Assembly (NCBI GenBank): GCA_963383645.1
Contig: OY726571.1
Coordinates: 20,201,599-20,265,598, forward strand
Source of the DNA: Muscardinus avellanarius
Lineage: Eukaryota > Chordata > Mammalia > Rodentia > Gliridae
Reading direction: 5' to 3'
DNA length: 64,000 nucleotides
Shown here: piece by piece, positions 1 through 10,125 of the stretch
Layout: each line of letters starts with the position of its first letter
Numbering within the stretch: position 1 is the stretch's first letter
The notes under the pieces: model-generated
What the model was told of the DNA's origin: nothing
What the model saw: the letters and a program-made list of their open reading frames with translations, nothing else
The model's database searches: none
Made by a program: the position numbers and the translations under genes

Positions 1-81
1 TTTCAAAAGTGTGCCACCTTGCCTGGCTTCATTGTGTGTAGCTATTTTTCTTCCCTACCAATGTTTTTTTCTTCCAAATTA

Positions 82-198
82 TTTCTTCTTCTTCTTCTTC
101 TTCTTCTTCTTCTTCTTCTTCTTCTTCTTCTTCTTCTTCTTCTTCTTCTTCTTCTTCTCCTCCTCCTCCTCCTCCTCCTCCTCCTCCTCCTCCTCCTC
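82..198. repeat. (TTC)n-(TCC)n microsatellite
   Basis: About 77 bp of TTC repeats run directly into about 40 bp of TCC repeats. The long polypyrimidine tract could form triplex DNA. The open frames through it are low-complexity artefacts. Confidence 0.98.
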
Positions 199-229
199 TA
201 TTTCTCTCTCTCCTGCCTTCTCTCTCTAA

Positions 230-750
230 TGTGCACATGCACACACACATAAACACACACACAAACACCATTTAAAACTAAAAAATTCATGGACAAGGGT
301 ATGGTTTACTGATAGAATGTTTCTTTTGTATTCACGAGAAATTAGGCTTGACCCTTAGCATTTCAAAAAACAAACTTAAAGATATTGAAGGCATGTATAA
401 TGTCTTTAAGGTACTTATCCAACTAGTATTTGTAACACTTATATTAAGTATACACATCATATAGATAAGTAGATAGATAGTTATTTGCATATACACATAT
501 AGCTACCCAAATAGAATTGATTATGAACAGTACAATAAGAAAAATATTTCTAATTTAATTAATCACCGTATTTTCTGCCTAAATTTATACTGAATTTTTT
601 CTAAAGCAGTCAAATCTTAAATCAGCCCTTACATTGCTGATAATAGAAACATGTGTTACATTATGTGGTTGCAACCTTAAAAAGAGATTGTTTATTTATT
701 TAACTGATAATACTGCAATTAGAAATAAATTTGGTTAAAATATATATGGG
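230..750. other. Unannotated AT-rich intergenic sequence
   Basis: No ORF, repeat family or RNA gene could be recognised here. Confidence 0.5.
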
Positions 751-1171
751 TGTGTCAGTTAGCTTTTTATTGCTATGACCAAAACACCTGACAAGAATAG
801 TAGAAGAGGAAATGTTCATTTTGATTCAAGGTTTCAGAAGTTCAATCCATGGTCAGCATGCTCCAAGAGAGAAACTTTATGGTGGCAGAGCATAGTAGAG
901 GAATGACGCTCAGCTCATGTCTCCAGTGAGCAGAATGAGAAGAGACCAGAGAAAGATAAGTCCCCAAACCCGCATCCCTAGTGACCTAGTTATTCCAGCC
1001 ATGTCCTACCTCCCTATGATTAAACTCAGTAATTCATATAAATTAACCGTCATCAATAGATTAATACACTAATGAGGCTAGAGCCCTCATTATCCAATTA
1101 TTTTACAACTGAACATTCTTCATTGCCTAACACATGAGGTTCTGGGGAACATTTCAGATATAAATCATAAC
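751..1171 (-). mobile_element. MaLR-type LTR, antisense
   Basis: The plus strand reads like the reverse complement of MaLR LTRs. It begins with GTTAGCTTTTTATTGCTATG and ACCAAAACACCTGAC, then CTCAGCTCATG in the middle, GAGCCCTCATTAT near the end and TTTCAGATATAAATCATAAC at the end. The element at 16527-17032 has the same order of landmarks. Subfamily not assigned. Confidence 0.65.
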
Positions 1172-2094
1172 ATAATGCATGTATAATCAGCATAAATATT
1201 TACAACATAAATTTGCAAGAGAAGCTTAGAGAACTTAAGGAAATACTTTATTTACATTTACTGGTTTATTAACACAACATATAACAGAGGATACAGAATA
1301 AACAGCTAAATAAGTAGATACACAGGTATAGAGAGTCCTAAATCATTTACTTACAAACATTACAGTTTTTACATTTATGTTTTTAAGTTTACTCAGATGG
1401 AAGCAAATCTCCCTCTTAGTGAATGAAAAGTCAATCAATTGTTATTCAAACTCTTTCCCCTTAGCTTGAAGACCAATCTATATGAATCTAAAGTTAAGAA
1501 AAATTAATTATAAGGAAAGCTGGTGAGATGGTGACAGCCGAGGTCACCACACCACTGAAAAGGACATGCATTCCTCGGAGAAGCCCTGGACACCAGATTT
1601 TGGGTTTATATCTGATTGAGACAACTTAAGGAGACATTTCCATCACTGATTTCCTATCTAGAATACAGGAGAGAGTGGATAATGGCAGAATTAGAAGCAA
1701 GATGACAAGGAGGTGCCCGCCATGCAAGAAAAATGATTTTTGGAAGAACATCTCAGAAGAAATTAGAGAAAACACCACTTTAGCCGCACATGCTGAGGAA
1801 CTCTTAACAACATACCTTGTAATAAAAATGATCCGGGCATGGTGGAGGGAGCCCAGCAGTGCAAGGCAGGAAGCCCAGCCAGGCATCCTGGGGGACTCAG
1901 TGGGCCTGGCCACCGCACTCCTCTATGCTGTGCCGGGGGCCATGATGTGCTTAGAACAGCAGATCCTGCTCTATGCGGTGAGGCTGTGGCTTCCACTCTT
2001 GGAGGGGAGATAAAATACATTGCTCTGAGTGCTCGATCTCACAACCTTTTCAAAACACACATACTGTCTTCTCTTATTAAAAAGTATTGGAGAG

Positions 2095-3118
2095 GGGTCA
2101 AGATGGTGGCGGCAGCAGCCAGGATTCAGGAGATGAAGACAAATCCTATCTAATCCACCTTGAATGTTTGGAAAAAAACTCTCTGAAGGGGACTGTTCCT
2201 GCTGCACATGCTTAAGAATTCTGGACATCATACCATGTAAGGAAGTTGCTCAATGGAGAACCAGGAGGAAGGCAGTGGTGGCACAGCAGGGGCAGCTGAG
2301 ACCAGTGTTTGGGAGAGGCAGAGATCTGATCCAATCCACCTTGAACTTTTGAAAAAATTGCTCCACGGGTAGGCTGCTATGGCTGCACATGCTCAAGAAT
2401 TCTGGATAACTTGCTGTATGGGAAAAGTGTTTGGGAGAGAACTGAGATGGTGGTGGCAATGGTGGTGGCAGCAGCAGTGGAGGCCAGTATTTGGGAGAGG
2501 CAGAGATCTGACCCAATCCACCTTGATTTTTTGAAGAAATTTCCCCAAAGGTAGAATCCTACCACCACACATGCTCAGGAATTCTGGACAACATGCTATG
2601 TGGGAAAAATGTTTGGAAGAGAACTGAGATGGTGGTAGCAGTGGCAGTGGTGGCAGTGGTGGCAGTGGTGGTAGTGGGGGCCAGTATCTGGAAAAGGCAA
2701 AGATCTGATTCAATCCACCTTGGTCTTTTGAAGAAATCTCCCCAAAGGTAGAATGCTACCGCCTCACATACTTGGGAATTTAGGACAACATGGTGCCTGA
2801 ATAAGGTGCTCGGAAGAGAACCGAGATGGCCGTGGCAGGAGCAGTGGTGGTCAGTATTTGGGAGAGGCAGAGATCCAATCCAATCCACCTTAAAATTTTA
2901 AAGAATTGTCCCCAAAAGTAGACCGCTACTGCTGCACATGTGCGGGAAATCTGGAAAACATGCTGTGTGGGAAAGGTGTTCAGGAGAGAACTGAGATGGT
3001 GGTGGCGGCAGCAGCAGCGGTGGTGACCAGTATTTGGAGGGGCAAAGAGATCCAGTCCAATCCACCTTGAACTTCTGAGGAAATATCCCCAAAAGTAGAC
3101 TGCTCCTGCCACACGTGC
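2095..3118 (+). repeat. Tandem ~180-bp monomers of composite copy 1
   Basis: A landmark reading CACATGCTCAAGAATTCTGG (with variants) recurs at 2205, 2386, 2568, 2765, 2935 and 3112, a spacing of 181, 182, 197, 170 and 177 bp. Each unit also has a GGT/GCA trinucleotide-rich part of variable length, a GGGAGAGGCAGAGATC block and TCCAATCCACCTTGA. The overlapping open frames on the minus strand are an effect of the trinucleotide-rich part. Confidence 0.9.
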
Positions 3119-3149
3119 TTGGGAATTCTCAACAAGATGTTAAGTGGTA

Positions 3150-3402
3150 AAAGGGTTTGGGATGTATCAGAGGGAGCCCTGCATAGCCAGGTTGGGCTGC
3201 CAAGTTTCATGTTCTGGAAGACATCAGCCCTCATGGCCACCGCGCTCCTCTGTGCAGAGTGGGAGACCAGGGTGCACATGGAGCAGCAGAGCCTGCTCTC
3301 CAAAGTGAAGCTATGGACCTCTGCCTTTGGAGGGGAGACAGAATTCATTGCCACTAAGTTACAGATTTTGCAAAAGACATGTACTGCTTTCTCATATTAA
3401 AC
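3150..3402 (+). repeat. Diverged second copy of the 250-bp unit
   Basis: It aligns part by part with 1835-2085: both have GGGAGCCC near the start, GCCACCGC..CTCCTCT, GAGCAGCAGA/GAACAGCAGA followed by CCTGCTCT, GGAGGGGAGA, and end in ACTG(C/T)(T/C)TTCTC plus a T/A-rich tail. Confidence 0.7.
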
Positions 3403-3404
3403 AA

Positions 3405-3609
3405 AAAAGGAAGAACACCTGGCATGGTGGTGCATGCTTGTTATCCCCAAGACAGGGGGATTGTGCAGGTTCGAAGCCAGTCTCACTGGCTTAAGAGACC
3501 CTATTTCCAAATAAAAATAAAAATAGGTCTCTGGGAATGTAGCCCAGTGGTAGAAGGGTTTCCAGGAACCCCAGTACCACCAAAAAAAAAAAAAAAAAAA
3601 AAGGAAGAA
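3405..3609 (+). mobile_element. Type II B1-dID-like SINE with target-site duplication
   Basis: The body is at about 3418-3602, with the landmarks GGTTCGAAGCCAGTC, TTAAGAGACCCTATTTCC, TCTGGGAATGTAGCCC and CCCAGTACCACC plus a poly(A) tail. It is flanked by AAAAGGAAGAA at 3405-3415 and 3599-3609. It inserted into the composite element, so the latter is older. Confidence 0.9.
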
Positions 3610-3654
3610 AAGAGGGAACATCTCTAGGCGACCTGCTCACAGTGATAGAGACCA

Positions 3655-4270
3655 GAGTCCACTGCACAGCAAGGCCAGTGCTGCGGCCTCTGAGGCCAGG
3701 ATAGGATCCTGCCCGGATGGTGAGGATAGTGCCTGGGCCAGCAAGTCCGGGATAGTAGCCTGCCTTAAGGCAAGGCCAGTGCTGGGGCCAGCAAGGCCCA
3801 GATTGAAGCCTGCTATGAGGCAAGGTTGGTGCTGGGGCCTCTGAAGCCGGAATAGGAGCCTACCATGAGGCAAAGCCTTTTCTGGGGCCTCCGAAGTTGG
3901 GATCAGAGCCTGCTGAGGGGGCGTGAGGCCGGTGCTGGGACAAGGGAGGCTGGGATCTGAGTGTGCTATGAGGCAGGGCCGGTGCTGGGGCCTCTGTGGC
4001 CATTATTGGAGCCTGCCAAGGGGTGAGGATGGTGCCGGGTCTAGTGAGGTTGGGATCAGAGCCTGCCATGAGGCAAGGCTGGTGCTGGGGCCTCCAAGGC
4101 CAGGATTGGAGCCCGCCTTAAGGCAGGGCCAGTGCTGGGGCCTCTGAGGCCAGGATCGGAGCCTGCCATGAAACAAGGCAGGTGCTGGAGCCAGCAAGGC
4201 TGGGATCAGAGTCTGCTGGGTGGCCAGGCTGGTGCCGGGGCCTTTAAGAGTGGGATCAGAACCTGCAGTG
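3655..4270 (+). repeat. GC-rich ~50-bp VNTR of composite copy 1
   Basis: About 12 imperfect units built on GCCTGCCATGAGGCAAGGC, CGGTGCTGGGGCC and a variable CCGAGGCCGGGATCGGA part. Subtypes with CCATGAGGCAAGG, CCTTAAGGCA and AAGGGGTGAGG alternate. The minus-strand open frames across it are repeat artefacts. Confidence 0.9.
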
Positions 4271-4640
4271 TGGCATAAACAGAGAAATATCACAGAAAAT
4301 AAAGTTAGATGCTCCTCCTAATATGCAAAAACTAGGAAGAAATGGGTAGTAGGAAGAAATCTAGTTGAAGAAAGGGCCCTATGGAGGAGAAATTAAGGTG
4401 ACCTATCAGAGGGGATGAGATGGGGGAAGATGGAATCTCTTTAAAGCACATGATGTACTTAAACAAATATATCAAAGTTAATCACTAAATCAAGCATAGG
4501 CTCGAGGGAGGGAGAGAGCATGGGATGGGGATTGAATAAAGGCTAATTGGATGATGTGTGCTTATATATCCTCACAAGTCTTGTATTCCATTGAGATGTT
4601 TAACTACAATACACCAATAAAAATATATTAAATAAAAAAG
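4271..4640 (+). repeat. 3' domain and tail of composite copy 1
   Basis: It matches 20711-21086 closely. It starts CAGAGAAATATC(A/G)CAGAAAAT and has a purine-rich tract (GAGGGAGGGAGAGAGCATG). It ends in a tail reading AACTACAATACACCAATAAA. The purine tract followed by an AATAAA tail is typical of L1 3' UTRs. Confidence 0.7.
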
Positions 4641-5299
4641 AAAAATGAATTATATAAATAGTAATAAAAAATCTATGGCCAATTACATGCATCATATACT
4701 TGAATAAAAATGTCCACCTTATGTATAAATAATAATGTTTGAAAGCACATAGTTGATTCAGCAAGTAACAATCTCTTTTAATAAGGATGTTATCATCTCT
4801 TGGAATTTGTAAGACTCTGTAAGATGGCGGTACCTATGGTTGATGAGGTATAAAGTAAATAATATTTGGAAATTGTCATCATACAAAAAGACCACATCTT
4901 AAGAACTTAAATTGCACAAGGAATCCAAGTTGTATCAATCATAAAGTAAAAATATCAATCCTATTAGTAACAGCACTCCTTTCTACCATGTTTGTGGGGA
5001 ATAAAATAATGTGCTGAGGAATTATTTTCGATAAAAATATCTGACTGGATGTTTTCCCCACTAACTTCTCTATAAAACTATATTCCAAATTTGGAAGGCA
5101 TCATGGTATGGCAGTGAACAGAGCATAATAAAAATTTGTGTCAAAGCTTTGATTAGATTTGGGACTCTTAATTCTTAGTATGCCAATATATGTGATATTA
5201 TATCTTGAGTGACAGGCTTTCTCTCTTCAAAATTACTAAAACTATACCTTTCTAAGGCCAGTTATTCATTGAAGGCTTGGTTTGTTGCTTTCTGGCATT

Positions 5300-5349
<50 letters not shown>

Positions 5350-6920
5350 GGAGATTGTTTTGTTTTATTTATTTGTTTTTACCTTGTGTTTGTAGTATGT
5401 GAATTATTCTTACCTTGTCTTTATAGTCTGAGAATATATTCTCATTTCTGTCTTAAGCCAACATAAAGAAATCAACTTCTTTAGTCTAAAGTGGAAAAAT
5501 CTCATGCAAATACTTTTATTAATCTCTTAATTTTCACTGAAAAGAAGGTGAAAAAAATCCCAAGAAATTAGTAGGATCTTTGTCTGGAAGCCATAAAGGA
5601 ATTAAAAAAGAATTAATCTTTTGGATGTAATAAAAATTCACTAACCCCAGAAACTTAATAAGCAAATTTTTAAAACACATTAAAATGTAGTGATGACACT
5701 GATGACAAAAGCCTAAATCCTTCAATATTGAGATGAGTATAGATGTAGCCTGAAGAAAATGTGCCAGCTAGAGACAGTTTCCTATTATTTTCTATTTTAT
5801 GGAGCAAATTCTGAAATAATTAATTATGCCAGTGATGGTAATATTGGTACTACTGGCTAAACATTTACGTCTTTGTCAGAAACTTATAATATGCCAATTC
5901 TGTAATTGACTGGACATCTTTAGATCCTCTATCAAGGTATTTCAAGATGTATTCTTAAAAGGAAAAAGACTGGTCTTAAGTTTTGTATCAGATTGACAGC
6001 TAATGAGCTGAATATGTCAATTTTGGCACTCTGCCATCCATATCAATGAAAACTGTCTAAAATAATCCCCACTGGGATTATTTCTGCAAAAGCTGGGGAT
6101 TGAAGAGAGTCATTAGAATTTACATAAAGCCTAAGGATAATATGCAGAAGCACTTGTTTAAACAAACTGCCCAAACCCAAAGCTCTACTAGACAGTTTAA
6201 TGCTTCGACAAACATTTACTGAGTGTTCCACTCACGCTATGTGATACGCTAGTCAATGGAAATATAAAATCCGAAAAAAAAAAAAAAAACACCACATTTT
6301 GTCTGCCAGAGCTCTTTTTGCCTTGAGGAAAAGTGAAAGAAATAAACAGATCCTTCTCAGGGAAGGTGTTCAGTCCTCTCTAAAGTCTTGAGCTGAAACC
6401 GGGATCATGAAGGAGTAGGAATTAACAACTGGAACACAGAAGGGAAGAGATGCATTTTAACTGGTGGAATGAGTTTCATCATGAAAGTATGAAATAGACA
6501 TGCTAAAATGTCCTAATGCTTGTGTTGGTAGAAAGAAGCATGGGAAGAGAAATGTAGATACATGTAAAGAAATGAAGAAATGTCACTGTCCATTAAGGGT
6601 TCAGTACCACTGAGGACCACCTCTGTCTACTGATGGTGCATCACTCCCTTTTATTCAACTTCGAGAAGATGATTGCTCTAGAAATTTAGGGCTGCTTTAC
6701 CTGAGGCAGGCCAGGAGAAAAGAACTTTGTGATGTCTGCATCCTAGTTTGGGAGAGACATTATGTTGCCTCCATGGAGGGGAGAAGGTTGCTCAGAATCC
6801 TTTTGCCAGATGTTTCAAAGAAACTATCATTCTGTTACTTGGTGTGATATTTTAAAATTGTTCTCCATAACCTCAAAGCTTGCTTGTCTGTTTGAAAAGC
6901 ATTGAAACCAAAGGCACAAA
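4641..6920. other. Intergenic sequence without recognised features
   Basis: Apart from a (GT)n at 5303-5347 and a poly(A) run near 6274, I see no ORF of interest, RNA gene or identifiable repeat. Confidence 0.5.
5303..5347. repeat. (GT)n microsatellite
   Basis: An uninterrupted run of about 22 GT units. Confidence 0.98.
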
Positions 6921-6929
6921 TGAGGACTA

Positions 6930-7320
6930 TGAGAGTTTTATTTAGAGAAATGCAGTCACCATAAGAGATAAGCCAGGAAGAAAGGAATTATATAGAGATC
7001 AGGCCATTCTCTGGGATAGTAAATGACCCAGAGTTTTCCATATGTGGGGTTTTATATTCCCCCTTGATACCTTCTTTATAAGAAGAGGTGGTCCACTGCC
7101 CTTTGCCCATCACATCTTAGTCACCCTGTGTTGTTTATTCCTCCCCCTTCCCACAGGGGATGAAGTCAAAGTAAATCTCTTCAGATAAATTTCTGGCCTG
7201 TCCCACTCAGCACCATCTCTGTTCCCTTCCTACAGGGGAGAGGGTCAAAGTGAGGGTCTACAGGTAAATCCCATTCCGTCTCAGGAAACCCTATCTAATA
7301 ATGTCCACCTAGCTCTCTAG
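6930..7320 (-). mobile_element. Possible antisense LTR-like fragment
   Basis: The sequence has higher GC than its flanks and a minus-strand AATAAA-like motif near 6935. It holds two imperfect tandem copies of a roughly 95-bp piece, both with CCTTCC(C/T)ACAGGGGA and GTCAAAGT, at about 7147 and 7226. This resembles LTR repeats but no family is recognised. Confidence 0.25.
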
Positions 7321-7407
7321 TGATATTAAAGAGGGTGTCATTCAAATGAAGGCTACTGAAATATGATGTATAAAAGTGGGGCTATAGCTTATTTAAAACA
7401 TAAACTT

Positions 7408-7592
7408 GCTGGTTGTGGTGCTGCACGCTTTTAATCCCCGCACTTGGGAGGCAGAGACAGGAGGATCGTGCAGGTTCGAAGCCAGCTGTGCTGGCTTAAG
7501 AGACCCTGTTTCCAAATTTTAAAAAATGTATAAAAATAGGTCTGGGAGTGTAGCCCGGAGGTAGAAGGGTTTCCAGGAACCCCAGTACCACA

Positions 7593-7635
<43 letters not shown>

Positions 7636-7637
7636 AA
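7408..7637 (+). mobile_element. Type II B1-dID-like SINE
   Basis: Landmarks are CAGGTTCGAAGCCAGC, GGCTTAAGAGACCCTGTTTCC, TCTGGGAGTGTAGCCCGGAG and CCCAGTACCAC, with a tail expanded into (AATA)n at 7590-7637. Confidence 0.92.
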
Positions 7638-8985
7638 ACTAAAGATGGATGGTAAGAGTAAGTGTGTAAGTACATGTTCCTTGTTCTATTTCGATGCTTA
7701 GCCTCTGGACCACATTGTCCTTTGGGAAAAATAGCCCTTGTGACTGCTCACAACCTGACCTAGATCATAAAGATTCACAGAAATAGATCCTCTCCTTTCA
7801 TCCATCATACCTTTATCAAATCTTTAAATCCATTTTACAACAGCAAATAAAAAAGAGTATTTCTACTATACCATTGACTAGCAACTACACATCCTCATCA
7901 CCTAAGGCAGATGGAGCCAACTGCCATAAATTGAATCAGCACAATATCACTCACATCCATTTCCAATGGGACCAAAAACTTCAAGAAGATTGTCAACTAT
8001 TTCAATTTGTCATTCTGCAACCCAAGATTCCTTTTCCCTCAGGCCCTCAATAGCTATGTGCAAACATGATCTTAAACAAGATAAAATGGTGAACAGGAAT
8101 TTTGATACACATCAAAACACTTTGCCACAAATAACAAAATGTCATTGCCCTGAAGCAGATAAACTTATTAAAAGAGAAATACATAATTCCAAAGTGAAAA
8201 ATAGCCTTTTATATTAAGATAATCTCTTTCATCTAGAAACATCCCCAGGTGTTTTTATCAAGACATACAAGATGCATTTTTTTTCTCTAGACTGAAATAT
8301 AGGGACATACTGATTAATATCCTAGTAGCTAAAAGGCATATTTATATTAGAACATGAAACCTTCTTAAAGATCTTTGATCTTTTAGGGTTATTTTATTGT
8401 CCATGTCAAGATCTATATTCCATGGTCCCCACTTACTCTTGCATGATTACCTGTAGGAAGTTCACGTGAGATTTGCTAATACGGTTTATCAATCTACCCC
8501 ATGTTTAACAATCCTTTATTTATAAGTAACAAAAATAATTTCAAGTTGCAGATCGGTAGATTGTCTGCAAGGCTCATGGGAAATGGTCGAGGAGATGGGC
8601 ATGTTGCCTGACATCAAGGAGAGAAATCATGGTAGACACGGAGCTCATGGGAGTTGGAGCAAGAGCTAGGGCTGATGGGAGAACTTAAGCAGGAGGCGCG
8701 CATGTTTCCACCCTGATGCTCCGCAATTGACAGGAATCACTCATTTTTTCATTGAGCCATGACTGGCTTCCCCTCAGTGTGACAGGTGGACATTTGTCTA
8801 CAATCCTCAGTGAATCTGTCTCCTGGCAAGTTCATTCGTAATCGTCTCCTCACATCATCTCCTTGAATTGTAGTTAGGGCATTCTCTTAACTCCTCAAAC
8901 TCAAAATAAAGAACATCCAACTCCTCCTTTGCATATGCACCTGCCATTGTGCAACCTTTTCCCAGTGTTAAATTTAGTTGACCTC
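7638..8985. other. Intergenic sequence without recognised features
   Basis: Includes a slightly GC-richer patch at 8555-8720 (CTCATGGGA repeated at 8573 and 8643) that I could not assign to any family. Confidence 0.4.
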
Positions 8986-8999
8986 ATTATTTGCATCTC

Positions 9000-9340
9000 T
9001 TCTCTACCAACCCATTATTATGCAATTTCCATATCGCAAATTTGGTCTTGTTACTTCTTTAACATTTATTTTTCAGTGCTCTCCCTAGAGCTTCTGTAGT
9101 GAAGTCCGCACTGCTTCAAGAAGCACATTAGCGACCTGTGATGGGGCCTTATCGCTCCCCCAGACTGTTCCTCACCACTCACCACCTCTGCTCACTGACT
9201 GCCCTAGTTTACCCTGTTCTCCACGCTCGCCCTGAATTCTCCTCTTTGTGCATGCAGTTTCCTTCTCTTTCTAACACGCTTGTCCTGCTCTTTGTGCGTA
9301 CTTAAATATTACCGAATCTTAAGTGCTTTTTGGTGATAGT
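9000..9340 (+). mobile_element. L2 LINE 3' fragment
   Basis: The order of landmarks follows the L2 3' end in its sense direction: AGTGAAGTCCGCACTGCTTC, GACCTGTGATGGGGCC, CTCCCCCAGACTGTTCCTCAC, GCATGCAGTTTCCTTCTC and ACTTAAATATTACC. The region is old and diverged. The probable terminal part continues at 10006-10125 after a microsatellite and two SINEs. Confidence 0.5.
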
Positions 9341-9506
9341 CTATCATTGCACATATATATGTAGTGATTTTCTATCTCTCTACATTTATATCTATATATC
9401 TCTATACCTATATCTATAGCTATCTATCCATATACATAGATACCATATATGTACACACACCATATATATACCATATATATACTTACATATATATATGTAT
9501 AAATAT

Positions 9507-9507
<1 letters not shown>

Positions 9508-9551
<44 letters not shown>
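9508..9551. repeat. (GT)n microsatellite with (AT)-rich flank
   Basis: About 22 GT units preceded by a 130-bp stretch of ATAT/CTAT-type simple sequence (about 9360-9507). Confidence 0.97.
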
Positions 9552-9554
<3 letters not shown>

Positions 9555-9729
9555 AGGGTGATTGGCCCCAGGAAAGTCCTACCTCTGAGCTACACCTACA
9601 GTCCTATTTTATTTTTTGTTTTGAAACATTGTCTCCCAAAGTTAAAGAGGCTGGCTGTAAACTTGGGCTCTTTAGATCTTAGCCTCTCAAGTACTGAGAT
9701 TACAGGTGTGTGACACCACCAGTCCTGGC
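9555..9729 (-). mobile_element. B1-dID SINE, antisense
   Basis: The plus strand reads the ID-like half first (CTACCTCTGAGCTACACCTACAG), then a T-rich linker, then the B1-like half ending GTGTGTGACACCACCAG. The element is diverged. Confidence 0.75.
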
Positions 9730-9775
9730 AATTATATTAGATTCTAATTGTGTATTGTATCAACCTGTCTTTCCC

Positions 9776-9996
9776 TCTTTTTTTTTCTTCTTTTTTTGCA
9801 GTACTGGGGATGGAACTCAAAAACATTCTACCTCCAAGCTACGCCTTCAGTACTATAATTTATTCTCTATTGGAAACAGGGTCTCAATGAGTTGCAAAGG
9901 GTCTTACTAAGTAGCTGAGGCTGTCCATGAACCGGGATCCTCCTGTCTCAGCCTCCCAAATGCTGGGATCACAAGTGTGCACCACCACGCCTGGCT
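9776..9996 (-). mobile_element. B1-dID SINE, antisense
   Basis: A poly(T) run is followed by GCAGTACTGGGGATGGAACTC, the ID-like region, GTCTCAATGAGTTGC, and CAGCCTCCCAAATGCTGGGA through CACCACGCCTGGC. It lies within a probable L2 fragment. Confidence 0.88.
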
Positions 9997-10005
9997 AACC
10001 TCTCT

Positions 10006-10125
10006 TCCCTTTTAGTGGCCCATTACACTCCCTAAGGACAGGATTTTCCTCTGTCTTGCAATGCCTAGCATGTACTTAGCAATTATAGAAGTACAGAAAT
10101 TATTGAAGAAATGAGAACCAATGAG
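10006..10125 (+). mobile_element. Probable L2 3' terminal piece
   Basis: CTCCCTAAGGACAGGATTTTC followed by CCTAGCATGTACTTAGCAAT and TATTGAAGAAATGA matches the pattern of the L2 3' end. It continues the fragment at 9000-9340. Confidence 0.45.

Larger units (their letters stand above)
1620..4640 (+). mobile_element. Composite VNTR retroelement-like structure, copy 1
   Basis: About 3 kb with an ordered structure: diverged monomer (about 1680-1825), a 250-bp unit (1835-2085), about six 180-bp units (2095-3118), a second diverged 250-bp unit (3150-3402), an inserted SINE (3418-3602), a GC-rich VNTR of roughly 50-bp units (3655-4270), and a 3' domain with a purine-rich tract and an AATAAA-containing tail (4271-4640). 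The same order of parts recurs at 19381-21086. The 180-bp units carry CAAGATGG/GAGATGGTGG-type motifs that resemble the YY1 site at L1 5' ends, and the tail matches L1-like 3' pieces elsewhere in the window. No L1 ORF1 or ORF2 is present between these ends. It may be a non-autonomous L1-dependent element, analogous in plan to SVA/LAVA; this is inference. The 5' limit is uncertain and could extend to about 1512. Confidence 0.6.

Noticed and set aside
29..271. Open frames through the (TTC)n/(TCC)n tract (poly-Leu, poly-Phe/Ser, poly-Glu/Gly)
   Set aside because: Simple-repeat artefacts present in three frames, with no coding signal.
2250..3354. Long overlapping minus-strand open frames across the 180-bp repeats
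   Set aside because: They arise from tandem units with trinucleotide-rich parts that lack stops in several frames; no domain or homology is visible.
3491..4293. Open frames with repeated PGTGLAxWQAP-like peptides
   Set aside because: They follow the GC-rich VNTR, occur on both strands and in more than one frame, and recur in copy 2 at 20158-20728.
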